From NCBI RefSeq assembly GCF_016306625.1, contig NZ_JACOII010000004.1, forward strand, positions 7,321 to 49,773: DNA of 42,453 bases, given 5' to 3'. Positions 1 through 8,132 of this stretch are shown here, piece by piece. Position 1 is the stretch's first letter. Each line of letters begins with the position of its first letter. Position numbers and translations under genes: made by a program. Under the pieces are notes generated by a model. The model ran no database searches and was not told the DNA's origin. It saw only the letters and a list, made by a program, of their open reading frames with translations. Source of the DNA: Xenorhabdus lircayensis. GTDB lineage: Bacteria > Pseudomonadota > Gammaproteobacteria > Enterobacterales > Enterobacteriaceae.

Positions 1-243
1 ACAGTTTGGTATATTTTGTCCAGTTTATAACCTCAAAAAAGTCATCAATAAGAACAATATATGTCAATTAATATAAGATTAGACATAAACTTATTATTAT
101 TTGCAGATTTATCTTATTGAATTACTTTAAAATCATTAAAAATCAATAAAGTAAATATTTTAATTATATAAAAACCCATAAGGTAAATATTAGGAGAATA
201 TTAGTTACCCCTCATGTAAGGAGAACAAAAATACTGTTTAACC

Positions 244-333
244 TACAGCGATAAAGCAGCCGCAAACGCGGGAGTAACGACAAAACAGAGAAACGTAATT
301 CGTATCATGGAAGAACACACCTTGCCTCGGTGA
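244..333 (+). other. Possible relic of a small coding sequence
   Basis: An open frame reads YSDKAAANAGVTTKQR, then NVIRIMEEHTLPR and a TGA stop. The composition is protein-like and it ends directly at a terminator-like hairpin. No start codon is visible: the frame opens after a TAA at 217-219 with no ATG, GTG or TTG in a good position, although an AAGGAG-like sequence lies at about 218-223. It could be the tail of a decayed gene or a leader RNA read by chance. No family is recognised. Confidence 0.25.
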
Positions 334-347
334 GGGGCTGTTTTTTT
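324..347 (+). terminator. Terminator-like hairpin with T run
   Basis: CCTC (325-328) and GAGG (332-335) form a short stem around GGT, followed by GGCTG and seven T residues at 341-347. The stem is short, so this is a moderate call. It would end any transcript coming through 200-320. Confidence 0.45.
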
Positions 348-393
348 ACAAAACGTTAATAAAAAAAGTCATGTCATTAAAAAAACAAGGCGC

Positions 394-536
394 ATGTCAG
401 AAAACACAACGGCGAATCAGGTAGTAACAATAGGCATACCATGAACGGTAGTGAATCCGTCAAGGCAGGCTCTATTTTACGAGCAACGGGCGGGGCGAGA
501 ATCCAACTATTTTCAAGCCCTAGGCAATTATCCTGA
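394..536 (+). other. Two tiny overlapping reading frames in the leader region
   Basis: ATG at 394, preceded by AACAAGG, opens a 16-codon frame (MSENTTANQVVTIGIP). Its stop overlaps by ATGA with an ATG at 441 that opens a 31-codon frame ending at 536. The 4-bp overlap and the shift to higher GC here (GGGCGGGGCG at about 488-497) make the segment stand out from the AT-rich surroundings. It lies just upstream of the MrpJ-like regulator gene. Translation is unproven and no family is recognised. Confidence 0.2.
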
Positions 537-577
537 TGACGCCATAACTTACTGATTAAAAAAATAAAGGATAGGAT

Positions 578-880
578 ATGGAAGAAGCGAACCTATTAGT
601 CGGACAACGTATTCAGGCCAAAAGGAAAGAGCTGGGGATGACAGCAACAGCATTGGCAAAGCAAATTGGTATTAGCCAGCAACAACTTTCACGTTACGAA
701 AGGGGTACAAACCGAATTAATTTAACCCATCTTGTTGAGATTGTAGGGCTGTTGAGTACCGACATCAGTTGGTTTTTTGAAGATTGTTTTATGAGTAAAA
801 AAGAAGACAACACCGTTAATAAACTCACGGATCAATATATTCCCATTGCTGAAACAATTATAGGGAAAAATGGTTGTTAA
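578..880 (+). CDS. XRE/HTH transcriptional regulator, MrpJ-like
   Basis: A 100-residue DNA-binding protein. Residues 9-64 form a Cro/C1-type helix-turn-helix, with the recognition-helix segment ISQQQLSRYERGTNRI at about 32-47. The SQQQ(F/L)SRYERG signature and the overall length match the MrpJ group of small regulators, best known at the ends of fimbrial operons in Proteus and its relatives, where they repress motility and adjust fimbrial expression. No fimbrial gene is in view, so this is an orphan member or the gene lies beyond the left edge. AAAGGATAGGAT before the ATG provides the ribosome binding site. The function is inferred from the family. Confidence 0.7.
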   Translation: MEEANLLVGQRIQAKRKELGMTATALAKQIGISQQQLSRYERGTNRINLTHLVEIVGLLSTDISWFFEDCFMSKKEDNTVNKLTDQYIPIAETIIGKNGC

Positions 881-896
881 AGGTCAAGATAAACTC

Positions 897-948
897 GTCA
901 GAAGCCTAAGTGAAACTGGTTTCATTTATCAAGTTTAAGGCTTCTGAC
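897..948. terminator. Long hairpin between convergent genes
   Basis: GTCAGAAGCC (897-906) pairs perfectly with GGCTTCTGAC (939-948). An inner stem TGAAA-CTGG-TTTCA lies between them. It sits between the convergent HTH gene and marR. There is no T run on the plus side, so it may act as a two-way terminator or transcript-end stabiliser. Confidence 0.5.
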
Positions 949-996
949 TCTTGTTAGATAGTATCCCTGCAATATGTATTTTTTATCACATCCATT

Positions 997-1470
997 TTAT
1001 TCTTGCGTGTGATCCACTACCCCAACGACACCCACGACAAATCGTTTGATGATCAAGAGTTCTTCTGCCGAGTAGTTTTCCAGCATTTGCAACCATTTTG
1101 CTTCTGCTTGCTGATGCAGCTTTTCATGGGCAGCAAAAATCCGCTTTCCTTTAATAGATAAACTGAAATAAGTCTCTTTCTGGTTATCCACCATTTTTAA
1201 CTTCTCAACGATAGAACGCTGAAGAAGTTTTGCACAAATTTTCGAGATCGCGCCCTTGGTCATTTTCATCGCTTGGCTGATACTCGTGATATTTAACAAC
1301 CCCGCTGCCCCAATACACTGAATAACATGTAATTCAGACAGTGAGTAACCACTGATGCCGTATTCACGGAGTGTCTCTTCATCATGTCCTTGCTTAACAC
1401 TGTCTCTCAAGTGTATCAGGTGGTTAACGGCAGCAAGGATCTCACATTGGCAAACTTTACGGTTAAACAT
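997..1470 (-). CDS. MarR-family transcriptional regulator
   Basis: A 157-residue protein with the MarR winged-helix layout: an N-terminal dimerisation helix, then LSELHVIQCIGAAGLLNITS, then the recognition helix in MTKGAISKICAKLLQR at about 68-83, and a wing around KMVDNQKETYFSLSIKGKR. A Cys pair near the N terminus (CQC, residues 8-10) could sense oxidants or metals, but that is only a possibility. The gene is divergent from a truncated MFS efflux gene. The repeated dyad TTTCC-AA-GGAAA lies between them, the classic layout of a MarR repressor controlling itself and a drug exporter. Confidence 0.8.
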   Translation of the reverse strand: MFNRKVCQCEILAAVNHLIHLRDSVKQGHDEETLREYGISGYSLSELHVIQCIGAAGLLNITSISQAMKMTKGAISKICAKLLQRSIVEKLKMVDNQKETYFSLSIKGKRIFAAHEKLHQQAEAKWLQMLENYSAEELLIIKRFVVGVVGVVDHTQE

Positions 1471-1493
1471 TCACTACTTTTTCCAAATCGTTA

Positions 1494-1505
1494 TTTCCAA
1501 GGAAA
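1494..1505. promoter_or_regulatory. Putative MarR operator, copy 1
   Basis: TTTCC-AA-GGAAA lies 24 bp upstream of the marR start codon. The same 12 bp recur at 1581-1592. Repeated dyads in a marR/exporter divergent promoter are expected operators; binding is inferred. Confidence 0.55.
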
Positions 1506-1570
1506 GTATTTTTGACATCATCGCAAAGAAAAGGAAAAAAGATCTTTATAAAATCCACCAATTTATTAAT

Positions 1571-1602
1571 CTCCATTTTGTTTCCAAGGAAATAAAATGG
1601 AG
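1571..1602 (+). promoter_or_regulatory. Nested dyad: operator copy 2 and ribosome-site hairpin
   Basis: The outer arms CTCCATTTT (1571-1579) and AAAATGGAG (1594-1602) are perfect complements and enclose the second TTTCC-AA-GGAAA (1581-1592). Fourteen of 15 positions pair. The 3' arm contains GGAG, which is the Shine-Dalgarno sequence of the MFS gene starting at 1610. The element could therefore be a DNA operator, an RNA hairpin hiding the ribosome site, or both. Confidence 0.55.
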
Positions 1603-1609
1603 AAAAAAG

Positions 1610-1984
1610 ATGAATAAACGTATTTCAATTCGCAATGTAAAAATGATTTTCTATCTGGTGTGCTTCAGCGCCCTTTTAGGCTCTCTGGCACAAAATATCT
1701 ATACTCCCGTTATTCCTACCATAAAAGAGTTATTCAATACTTCCCTACCCTTGGTAAATCTCACCGTATCAGCATTCACATTTGTTTTAGCTGTTATGCA
1801 AATCGTGTATGGCCCACTCGCTGACAGTAAAGGCCGAAAAGCTATTCTACTACCTGCCCTTGCTATCTCCGTTATCGGTTCTGTTGGATGTACCATGACT
1901 TCCGATATTTATTGGCTGATTTTCTTTCGAATAGTGCAAGCTATTGGCGTTGCCGCCATTCCAGTTATTGTCGTTATATCCTGA
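1610..1984 (+). pseudogene. Truncated MFS drug-efflux transporter (Bcr/CflA-like)
   Basis: The frame encodes only 124 residues, where family members have about 400. It covers the first four transmembrane segments, including the loop signature GPLADSKGRKA (motif A, about residues 68-78) and the start of TM4 (FFRIVQAIGVAAIP). It ends at TGA just after TM4, and nothing resembling the remaining eight helices follows. ATG 1610 is chosen because GGAG lies 7 bp upstream; the frame stays open further upstream, but that part is the operator region. A transporter this short should not work. It sits beside its presumed MarR regulator and looks like a remnant left by a deletion. Confidence 0.75.
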
Positions 1985-2336
1985 AAATCAAATCAGGCAG
2001 GCAGGCAGTAAAAAACATTAGATACAGAATAAAATACGGGTATATTGGGTAGTATTTTGTTCAAAACATGGTGTGATGTGCTACTGATATATAGCGGGAT
2101 TAATTTTTAACTCGGAAGATTCACCCAGTTAAAAATATTTAATCAAAAATTTTCCATAAAGAAAGATAATTCACTATTTTAAGTTAACTTAATTCATACA
2201 GTGGATTATGTGAGATAAGCCAGTAAGCAATTTATCTTTTTTCAGTGAATCCCCAAATGCATTACTATTTGCGTTTAACACAGAACATGATGCAATGTTC
2301 TACGCATAACTCAGCACATCATCGTAGAGCCAACAT
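1985..2336. other. Intergenic stretch without recognisable genes
   Basis: This follows the truncated MFS gene. It starts with a short AGGC microsatellite (about 1994-2006) and continues as AT-rich sequence. I see no coding frame related to the lost transporter half and no RNA gene. It should carry the panM promoter, but no clear -35/-10 pair stands out. Confidence 0.5.
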
Positions 2337-2741
2337 ATGAAATTAACCATCATACAAATTACGGTGTTATCCCCGCAGGATAGAATTGATTTGGCAAAAA
2401 TTTGGCCTGAACAAGATGAGCAAGAGTGGGATGTACTGCCAGAAAGCGATCGAAAACTGTTTGTTGCACAGTTTAATGGCAGGCTGCTGGCTGCGGTCAA
2501 AGTCACTATTAACCCATCAATCGGCATTCTTGAAGATTTTTGTGTGCGGGAAATCACTCGTCGGCGCGGTGTTGGTTCTTATCTGCTGGAGCAGATTAAA
2601 GCCGCTTTTTCCGATATCAAACGCTGGGAATGGAGCCTGAATCATTTTCCTGAAGCTCACGCGCCAGATTTGCGTGGTTTTATGGATGCCAATACTTTTC
2701 ATTATGATGCACGTCTGAATAGCTATTATTTGGATCTATAA
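2337..2741 (+). CDS. panM: PanD regulatory factor, GNAT-fold (PanM/PanZ)
   Basis: A 134-residue GNAT-fold protein. The start MKLTIIQITV...DRIDLAKIWPEQ and the acetyl-CoA loop RRRGVGSYLLEQ (about residues 76-87) are close to E. coli PanM. That protein binds coenzyme A or acetyl-CoA and the PanD zymogen, promotes PanD self-cleavage to the pyruvoyl form, and gives feedback on beta-alanine and pantothenate synthesis. In E. coli the gene lies near rpoH and ftsX, as here. The C-terminal third (residues 95-134) is less conserved. It is probably a single-gene unit. Confidence 0.85.
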   Translation: MKLTIIQITVLSPQDRIDLAKIWPEQDEQEWDVLPESDRKLFVAQFNGRLLAAVKVTINPSIGILEDFCVREITRRRGVGSYLLEQIKAAFSDIKRWEWSLNHFPEAHAPDLRGFMDANTFHYDARLNSYYLDL

Positions 2742-2826
2742 CCTATCTGGTACGCTGGATAGGCTGGCGTAATACAGTTTTCAGTTTTCCTGACGAAAGG
2801 GATTCAAAAATAGCCTAGCATGCTAT

Positions 2827-3960
2827 TTAATGAGACATAGCCCAAACCGCCGCAACATTACGTGCCGTTACCCGCAGGTTTTCGGCACCATTGGCAAGAG
2901 CATCTGAAAGGGAACAAGCTTCCGGTACGATGGAAAATACGGCATCCAGCCCATGTTGATGCACGACATGATAATCTCGGCTCATTCCCCCAACCAAAGC
3001 GATGGAAGGGATGCCAAACTTTTTGGCAACGCGGGCAACGCCGATGGGGGTTTTGCCATGTAAGGTCTGGCTATCTATGCGACCTTCCCCCGTAATGACC
3101 AGATCCGCTCCCTGAACAGCCTCTTCCAGTTTCAAGGTATCAATAACAATCTCAATACCTGACTGTAGCTTCGCCCCCAAACATCCCAGTAAGGAAGCGC
3201 CCATTCCACCAGCCGCTCCAGCACCTGCTTCATCAATCACGCTTTTTCCCGTTAGGGATTCCATTTTCATTCCATAATGACGCAAGGCAGAATCAAGCGC
3301 TTTAACCATCTCCGGTGTCGCCCCTTTTTGTGGGCCAAACACCGCTGATGCTCCCAATTCTCCACAGAGTGGATTATTCACATCACAAGCCACGGTAAGT
3401 TCAATTTGACTGAGACGAGGGTCAAGACCTGTTAGGTCGATGCTTTCCAATCGGGTTAAGGCTGCGCCGCCAAATGGCAGAATGCGCCCGTCTCCATCCG
3501 ATAAATTCGCGCCAAGTGCTTGCATCATGCCCGCACCACCATCATTGGTCGCACTGCCTCCAATGCCTAAAATCAGTTTTTGCGCGCCATGTTCCAGCGC
3601 AGACAGAATGAGTTCTCCTGTTCCATAGCTCGTCGTTACCAGAGGATTGCGCTGTTCCAAAGGCACCAAGTGCAAACCAGAAGCGGCGGCCATTTCAATC
3701 ACCGCAGTTTCCCCCTCTCCCAGTAGACCGAAAAATGCCTCAACGGGCTGCCCCAAGGGATCGGTGACTGTACATGAGATACATTTTCCCCCCGTCGCAG
3801 CAACCAGCGATTCCACCGTCCCTTCTCCTCCATCTGCCATGGGCAACTTGATGTAATCCGCCTGCGGGAGAATTTCCTGAAATCCCTGCTCTATCGCTTG
3901 TGCCACTTGCAAGGCACTCAGACTCTCCTTAAATGAATCAGGGGCAATCACAATTTTCAT
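2827..3960 (-). CDS. glxK: Glycerate kinase (GarK/GlxK family)
   Basis: A 377-residue kinase that phosphorylates glycerate with ATP, feeding glycolysis from glycerate, glucarate or glyoxylate breakdown. The N terminus MKIVIAPDSFKESLSA is diagnostic. Other family signatures are MADGGEGTVESLVAATGG, GTGELI, LGIGGSATNDGGAGMMQALG and ITGEGRIDSQTLHGKTPIGV. The start at 3960 is chosen over an upstream ATG at 3999 because MKIVIAPDSFK is the conserved family start and GGAA lies upstream. The gene follows a GntP-type permease by 41 bp on the same strand, so the pair probably imports and phosphorylates glycerate or a related sugar acid. The glxK versus garK name is uncertain. Confidence 0.85.
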   Translation of the reverse strand: MKIVIAPDSFKESLSALQVAQAIEQGFQEILPQADYIKLPMADGGEGTVESLVAATGGKCISCTVTDPLGQPVEAFFGLLGEGETAVIEMAAASGLHLVPLEQRNPLVTTSYGTGELILSALEHGAQKLILGIGGSATNDGGAGMMQALGANLSDGDGRILPFGGAALTRLESIDLTGLDPRLSQIELTVACDVNNPLCGELGASAVFGPQKGATPEMVKALDSALRHYGMKMESLTGKSVIDEAGAGAAGGMGASLLGCLGAKLQSGIEIVIDTLKLEEAVQGADLVITGEGRIDSQTLHGKTPIGVARVAKKFGIPSIALVGGMSRDYHVVHQHGLDAVFSIVPEACSLSDALANGAENLRVTARNVAAVWAMSH

Positions 3961-4001
3961 AACGGGTTCCTCTATTCTTTGATGCATATTCTCTGACATC
4001 T

Positions 4002-5267
4002 CTAGCCAGCAAAGCCTAACACTCCAAAGATTAAAGTTGAGGTGAAGGCAATGGTAAAACCAATCAATGTTTCGTAGGGAAGCAGCTTCAAACGTTCATG
4101 TACCTGCATATGCACACTGCCTCCTGTAGCATGGAAAAAACTGCCATGCGGTAAATGGTCAAGTACGATTGCACCTGCATGAACCATCGCGGCTCCCGCC
4201 AAGGCGCTGATGCCTAAATCGATCAATGTAGGCGCAAATACCGCAGATGCAACCGCAGTACCTGCCGTTGTGGATGCTGTCGTCATTGACATCAAGGCAC
4301 CCGAAATCGGGGCCAACAGGTATGAAGGCAAGCCAGAAGCCGTAATGCTCTGAATCAGCATATTTTTAAGCTCAGAATTTGCAATAATTCCGGCGAGTGT
4401 TCCTGTTCCCAATAACATGATGGCGATGGGTGACATGCGATTTAGGCCAGAAATGATAAATTTATTCGATTGACGCCAGTGCCCCATGATCACCGCGCCA
4501 GCAAGCCCTCCCACCGGCAATGCAATCAAGGGATCAATGGTGATATTGGCAATCGGACGTAGTGCCAGCAGCAAAATGGTAATAACTGGAGCGGAAATTG
4601 CCGCCATAAAAGAGGGAAATGTTGCCTGTCCTGTGAGTGTCAGTTCTTCATTTCTGACTTTATACCCCCGATTTATCAGGCGACTTGAAAGATAGTAAGC
4701 CATCACTAACCCGAATAGCCCGGGAATAATACCCGCAGCCATCAGAGATGTCAGGGGGACATGAAATCCCTCCGACGCTGCAATGGTATTCGGATTGGGG
4801 GACATGACGTTTCCCGCTTTACCACCGCCAATCATCGCAAGCAAAATCGCCATTTTCGATAAATCAGCACGATGCGCAATCGCCAGTGCAATTGGAGCCA
4901 CAGTAATCACGGCTACATCAATAAATACTCCCACAGCCGTCAGCAACATGGTCGCCAGCGCCAAGGCCAATAGTGCTCGCTTTTCTCCTGCCTTGCGCAC
5001 AATCGTTTCTGCTATGGTGTTTGCTGCTCCAGATTCAATCAATACTCCCGCCAATACACCTGCCGCCAGTATGCGTAAAACAGCATTCGTCATGCTTTGC
5101 GCACCCGTGACCATCAAACTCACGGTCTGAATTAAATCCGCTCCACCAATCAAGCCGCCCATCAATGCGCCAATCATCATGCCATAGACAGGAGGCACTT
5201 TACGCAGTATCAGCACAATCGCGACAACCAGTGCAATAATGGCTCCCAAAGCAGAAACTGTCGTCAT
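4002..5267 (-). CDS. GntP-family sugar-acid:H+ symporter
   Basis: A 421-residue inner-membrane permease with about 12 hydrophobic segments. GntP-family features include ALMGGLIGGADL near residue 35, GVFIDVAVITVAPIALAIA, the conserved IGGGKAGNVMSPNPNTIA loop (about residues 146-163) and HLPHGSFFHATGG near the C terminus. The family carries gluconate, glycerate and similar acids with protons. Pairing with a glycerate kinase gene just downstream suggests glycerate as substrate, which is an inference. It is the first gene of a two-gene unit; no local regulator is seen. Confidence 0.8.
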   Translation of the reverse strand: MTTVSALGAIIALVVAIVLILRKVPPVYGMMIGALMGGLIGGADLIQTVSLMVTGAQSMTNAVLRILAAGVLAGVLIESGAANTIAETIVRKAGEKRALLALALATMLLTAVGVFIDVAVITVAPIALAIAHRADLSKMAILLAMIGGGKAGNVMSPNPNTIAASEGFHVPLTSLMAAGIIPGLFGLVMAYYLSSRLINRGYKVRNEELTLTGQATFPSFMAAISAPVITILLLALRPIANITIDPLIALPVGGLAGAVIMGHWRQSNKFIISGLNRMSPIAIMLLGTGTLAGIIANSELKNMLIQSITASGLPSYLLAPISGALMSMTTASTTAGTAVASAVFAPTLIDLGISALAGAAMVHAGAIVLDHLPHGSFFHATGGSVHMQVHERLKLLPYETLIGFTIAFTSTLIFGVLGFAG

Positions 5268-5363
5268 TTTCTTCTATCCCCATTCGCCTCATGATTATTA
5301 TCTGAAACCACTATGGGTTAACACTTACCCTCGCTTAACTGCTCATCTCCATCTCGCAGACAT

Positions 5364-5389
5364 AAAAAAAGCGATAAACAAATTATCGC
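5364..5389 (-). terminator. rpoH terminator
   Basis: On the minus strand GCGATAA-TTTGT-TTATCGC is followed by seven T residues, 25 bp after the rpoH stop codon. A shorter TTTT also follows on the plus side, so it may work both ways. Confidence 0.8.
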
Positions 5390-5414
5390 CTTTTAGCATT
5401 AAGAGTATGGGAGA

Positions 5415-6272
5415 TTACGCTTCAATAGCCAGTCGCAATTTCTTCATTGCATTTTTTTCTAGCTGCCGAACACGTTCGGCGGATACACCGTATTTATCCG
5501 CCAGTTCCTGCAAGGTGGTTTTATTGTCATCATCCAACCAACGGGCACGAATGATGTATTGGCTACGCTCATCAAGCCCTTCCATCGCTACAGAAAGTTT
5601 ATCCGCAGCGTGGTTTTCCCAGTTATCTTCTTCAATGCCATCAGCAAAGTCAGAAGCCTTATCTTGCAAATAGAGCACCGGGGCCACGGGTTGACTATCA
5701 TGATTGTCATCATCAGAAGACATATCAAATGCCATATCCTGCGCTGACATACGGGATTCCATCTCTCGGACGTCTTTGCTGGTCACGCCCAATTCTTGGG
5801 CGACCATCTCAACTTCATCCTGATTGAACCATCCCAGACGTTGTTTAGCCTTACGCAAATTAAAGAACAGCTTGCGCTGGGCTTTTGTCGTTGCAACTTT
5901 CACAATACGCCAATTACGCAATACGTATTCATGGATTTCTGCCTTAATCCAGTGAACAGCAAAAGAAACCAAACGCACGCCCACTTCTGGATTAAATCGA
6001 CGAACCGCTTTCATCAGGCCAATATTTCCTTCCTGAATTAAATCCGCCTGCGGTAAACCATAACCGGCATAACTGCGAGCAACATGAACAACGAAGCGCA
6101 GGTGAGAAAGAATCAGCTTTTTCGCTGCATCCAGATCTCCCTGGTAATGCAGCCTTTCTGCCAGTTCCCTCTCTTCCTCTGCGGTGAGCATAGGATAAGC
6201 ATTGGAGGCACGGATGTATCCTTCCAAACTACCTTGTGGAACTAATGCCAAAGTTTGCATTTCTTTTGTCAT
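5415..6272 (-). CDS. rpoH: RNA polymerase heat-shock sigma factor RpoH (sigma-32)
   Basis: A 285-residue sigma factor (E. coli 284) that directs RNA polymerase to heat-shock promoters. Visible parts are region 1.2 ([20 protein letters not shown]), region 2 core binding ([17 protein letters not shown]), region 2.4 ([19 protein letters not shown]), the RpoH box (about residues 132-140, [13 protein letters not shown]) that separates RpoH from other sigmas, and region 4.2 ([19 protein letters not shown]). E. coli rpoH is controlled by an RNA thermometer and by DnaK and FtsH; the sequence alone does not prove this here. It follows ftsX with a 209-bp gap and has its own terminator. Confidence 0.97.
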   Translation of the reverse strand: MTKEMQTLALVPQGSLEGYIRASNAYPMLTAEEERELAERLHYQGDLDAAKKLILSHLRFVVHVARSYAGYGLPQADLIQEGNIGLMKAVRRFNPEVGVRLVSFAVHWIKAEIHEYVLRNWRIVKVATTKAQRKLFFNLRKAKQRLGWFNQDEVEMVAQELGVTSKDVREMESRMSAQDMAFDMSSDDDNHDSQPVAPVLYLQDKASDFADGIEEDNWENHAADKLSVAMEGLDERSQYIIRARWLDDDNKTTLQELADKYGVSAERVRQLEKNAMKKLRLAIEA

Positions 6273-6481
6273 TCAAATTCTCTCAAAATCAGATCCAAAT
6301 TGATGGCCTTTTAATTGCCTGAATGAACCAATAGGTTTATTTAAGCCATAGATACGTCTATTTTACCATCGTAGAGATCATATTCAAATCATCTAAATTG
6401 TATGAATATCGATACAAATCTGTAACTGTGATTTCGGCAACGCTTAAGCCCAAAAGTTCACATGAAAACCCGCAACTACCT

Positions 6482-7468
6482 TTACTCCGGCCTAAAACGA
6501 CGTAAATGCTGAATTGTCGCAAACCACGCAGCAATCCAACCAATCATTCCAGAAATAAGTACCAACAACAGTGATTCATCCCATCCCAAGCCATGCAGTT
6601 TAAAGCTCGTCCCAAAGACACTCGCCACTTCTGTGACCACATTGGAAAGTTTCCATACCAGCAGGGACGAGAGGCTTAAGGAAAAAATCGCGCCTAAACT
6701 GCCCAGCAAGGCTCCACCATTAAGGAAAGGACGCAGAATAAAACCATCCGTCGCCCCAATCAGTTTCATGACATTAATCGTCTCACGCCGGCTAAAGATG
6801 CTCAACCGGACACTGTTACCAATAACCAAAAGCAGCGCAACTACCATCAAGATGCCTATCACGGCGGCAATCCGGCCAATAAGCGTAGTCAAAGCGGTCA
6901 AGCGGGCGAACCAGCTGTCATCCATTCTGACTTCTTCAATACCTTTAATCTGGGCAACCTGATCACGCAATGTCGTTAATGTTTGCGGGTCTTGGGAATT
7001 CAATTTAGGAGAAACAATGGCAACCGCTGGCAGAGGATTTTCTTCCAACAGATCCAAGGCACTGGCAAATCCCGACCATGCACGAAATTCGTTTACGGCT
7101 TCTTCACGGGAGAGATAATTCACCGATTTCACGTCATCCATGCCTTTCAGCTGATCAATCACCTGTTTGGCGCTGTTGTCATTCAGTGACTTATCCAAAT
7201 AGACCGTAAGCTGTGGGATGGGATACCACTGTACCACCGCCTGATTAACGTTTTTCCAAACGATATAAAACACGCTCGGCAAGGTCAGGGAAATGGCAAT
7301 CACCATAATGGTCAGCAGCGTTGCCAGCGGCTGGCGTAACATATCTGACAGGGTACTTTTCCACGCATAACGCCACTGTACACGCCATCCCCCTTTCAAT
7401 GATTTGGATTTGGACTTGGATTTTGGGGGCTGCGTTTTCTTCGTTGAATGACGGACATTCTTAGCCAT
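6482..7468 (-). CDS. ftsX: Cell-division protein FtsX
   Basis: A 328-residue inner-membrane partner of FtsE. A basic, Lys/Ser-rich cytoplasmic tail (residues 1-40) precedes TM1 ([20 protein letters not shown]), a periplasmic domain (about 70-195) that recruits the EnvC/amidase system, and three more TM segments with the conserved [20 protein letters not shown] loop (about 226-245). FtsEX links FtsZ-ring constriction to septal peptidoglycan hydrolysis. The gene overlaps ftsE by 8 bp and is the last gene of ftsY-ftsE-ftsX. Confidence 0.96.
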   Translation of the reverse strand: MAKNVRHSTKKTQPPKSKSKSKSLKGGWRVQWRYAWKSTLSDMLRQPLATLLTIMVIAISLTLPSVFYIVWKNVNQAVVQWYPIPQLTVYLDKSLNDNSAKQVIDQLKGMDDVKSVNYLSREEAVNEFRAWSGFASALDLLEENPLPAVAIVSPKLNSQDPQTLTTLRDQVAQIKGIEEVRMDDSWFARLTALTTLIGRIAAVIGILMVVALLLVIGNSVRLSIFSRRETINVMKLIGATDGFILRPFLNGGALLGSLGAIFSLSLSSLLVWKLSNVVTEVASVFGTSFKLHGLGWDESLLLVLISGMIGWIAAWFATIQHLRRFRPE

Positions 7469-8126
7469 GATGCCCTCCTTGCATACGTCCCTGATTCAGG
7501 GTCAGGATGCGGTAATTTCTTCGTTCAATGAGAGCAATATCATGGGTAGCCATCAGAACCGTCACGCCAACTCGGTTAAATTCTTCAAACAGGCGCATGA
7601 TCCCCTCAGATAATTCACCATCCAGATTTCCCGTCGGCTCATCTGCCAGCAGAACAGTTGGCTTGTTCACCACAGCGCGGGCAATACCAACGCGCTGTTG
7701 TTCTCCACCGGAAAGCTGAATGGGGAAATTTTTCGCTTTGTCCAGCAAGCCGACCTTATCCAGCGCCGCAGATACCCGTCTGCGAATGTCTTCAGCACTT
7801 GCCCCTGAGATGATCAACGGCATGGCGACGTTCTCGTATACCGTGCGATCCAACAACAGGTGATGATCCTGAAAAATCATGCCGATCTGACGACGCAGAA
7901 AAGGAATCTCACGGGATTTTAGGCGGCGAATGTCATGACCAGAAAACCAGATGTGACCTGCGCTAGGACGCTCAATACCACAGATAAGTTTCAAAAGCGT
8001 ACTTTTACCGGCCCCTGAATGACCGGTTAAAAATGCCATTTCTCCTGGAAGTAGATGAAAATCCACCCCTTGCAGCGCCTGCCGCCCTCCCAGATAGGCT
8101 TTACTGACCTGTTCAAAGCGAATCAT
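7461..8126 (-). CDS. ftsE: Cell-division ATP-binding protein FtsE
   Basis: A 221-residue ABC ATPase. Walker A is GHSGAGKST (residues 35-43), the signature is LSGGEQQR, Walker B is [12 protein letters not shown], and the H-loop His lies in LMATHDIAL. It pairs with FtsX at the septum, where ATP hydrolysis drives the amidase-activating conformational change. It lies 6 bp after ftsY and overlaps ftsX, so translation is probably coupled. Length and motifs are normal. Confidence 0.97.
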   Translation of the reverse strand: MIRFEQVSKAYLGGRQALQGVDFHLLPGEMAFLTGHSGAGKSTLLKLICGIERPSAGHIWFSGHDIRRLKSREIPFLRRQIGMIFQDHHLLLDRTVYENVAMPLIISGASAEDIRRRVSAALDKVGLLDKAKNFPIQLSGGEQQRVGIARAVVNKPTVLLADEPTGNLDGELSEGIMRLFEEFNRVGVTVLMATHDIALIERRNYRILTLNQGRMQGGHHG

Positions 8127-8132
8127 CGATAG

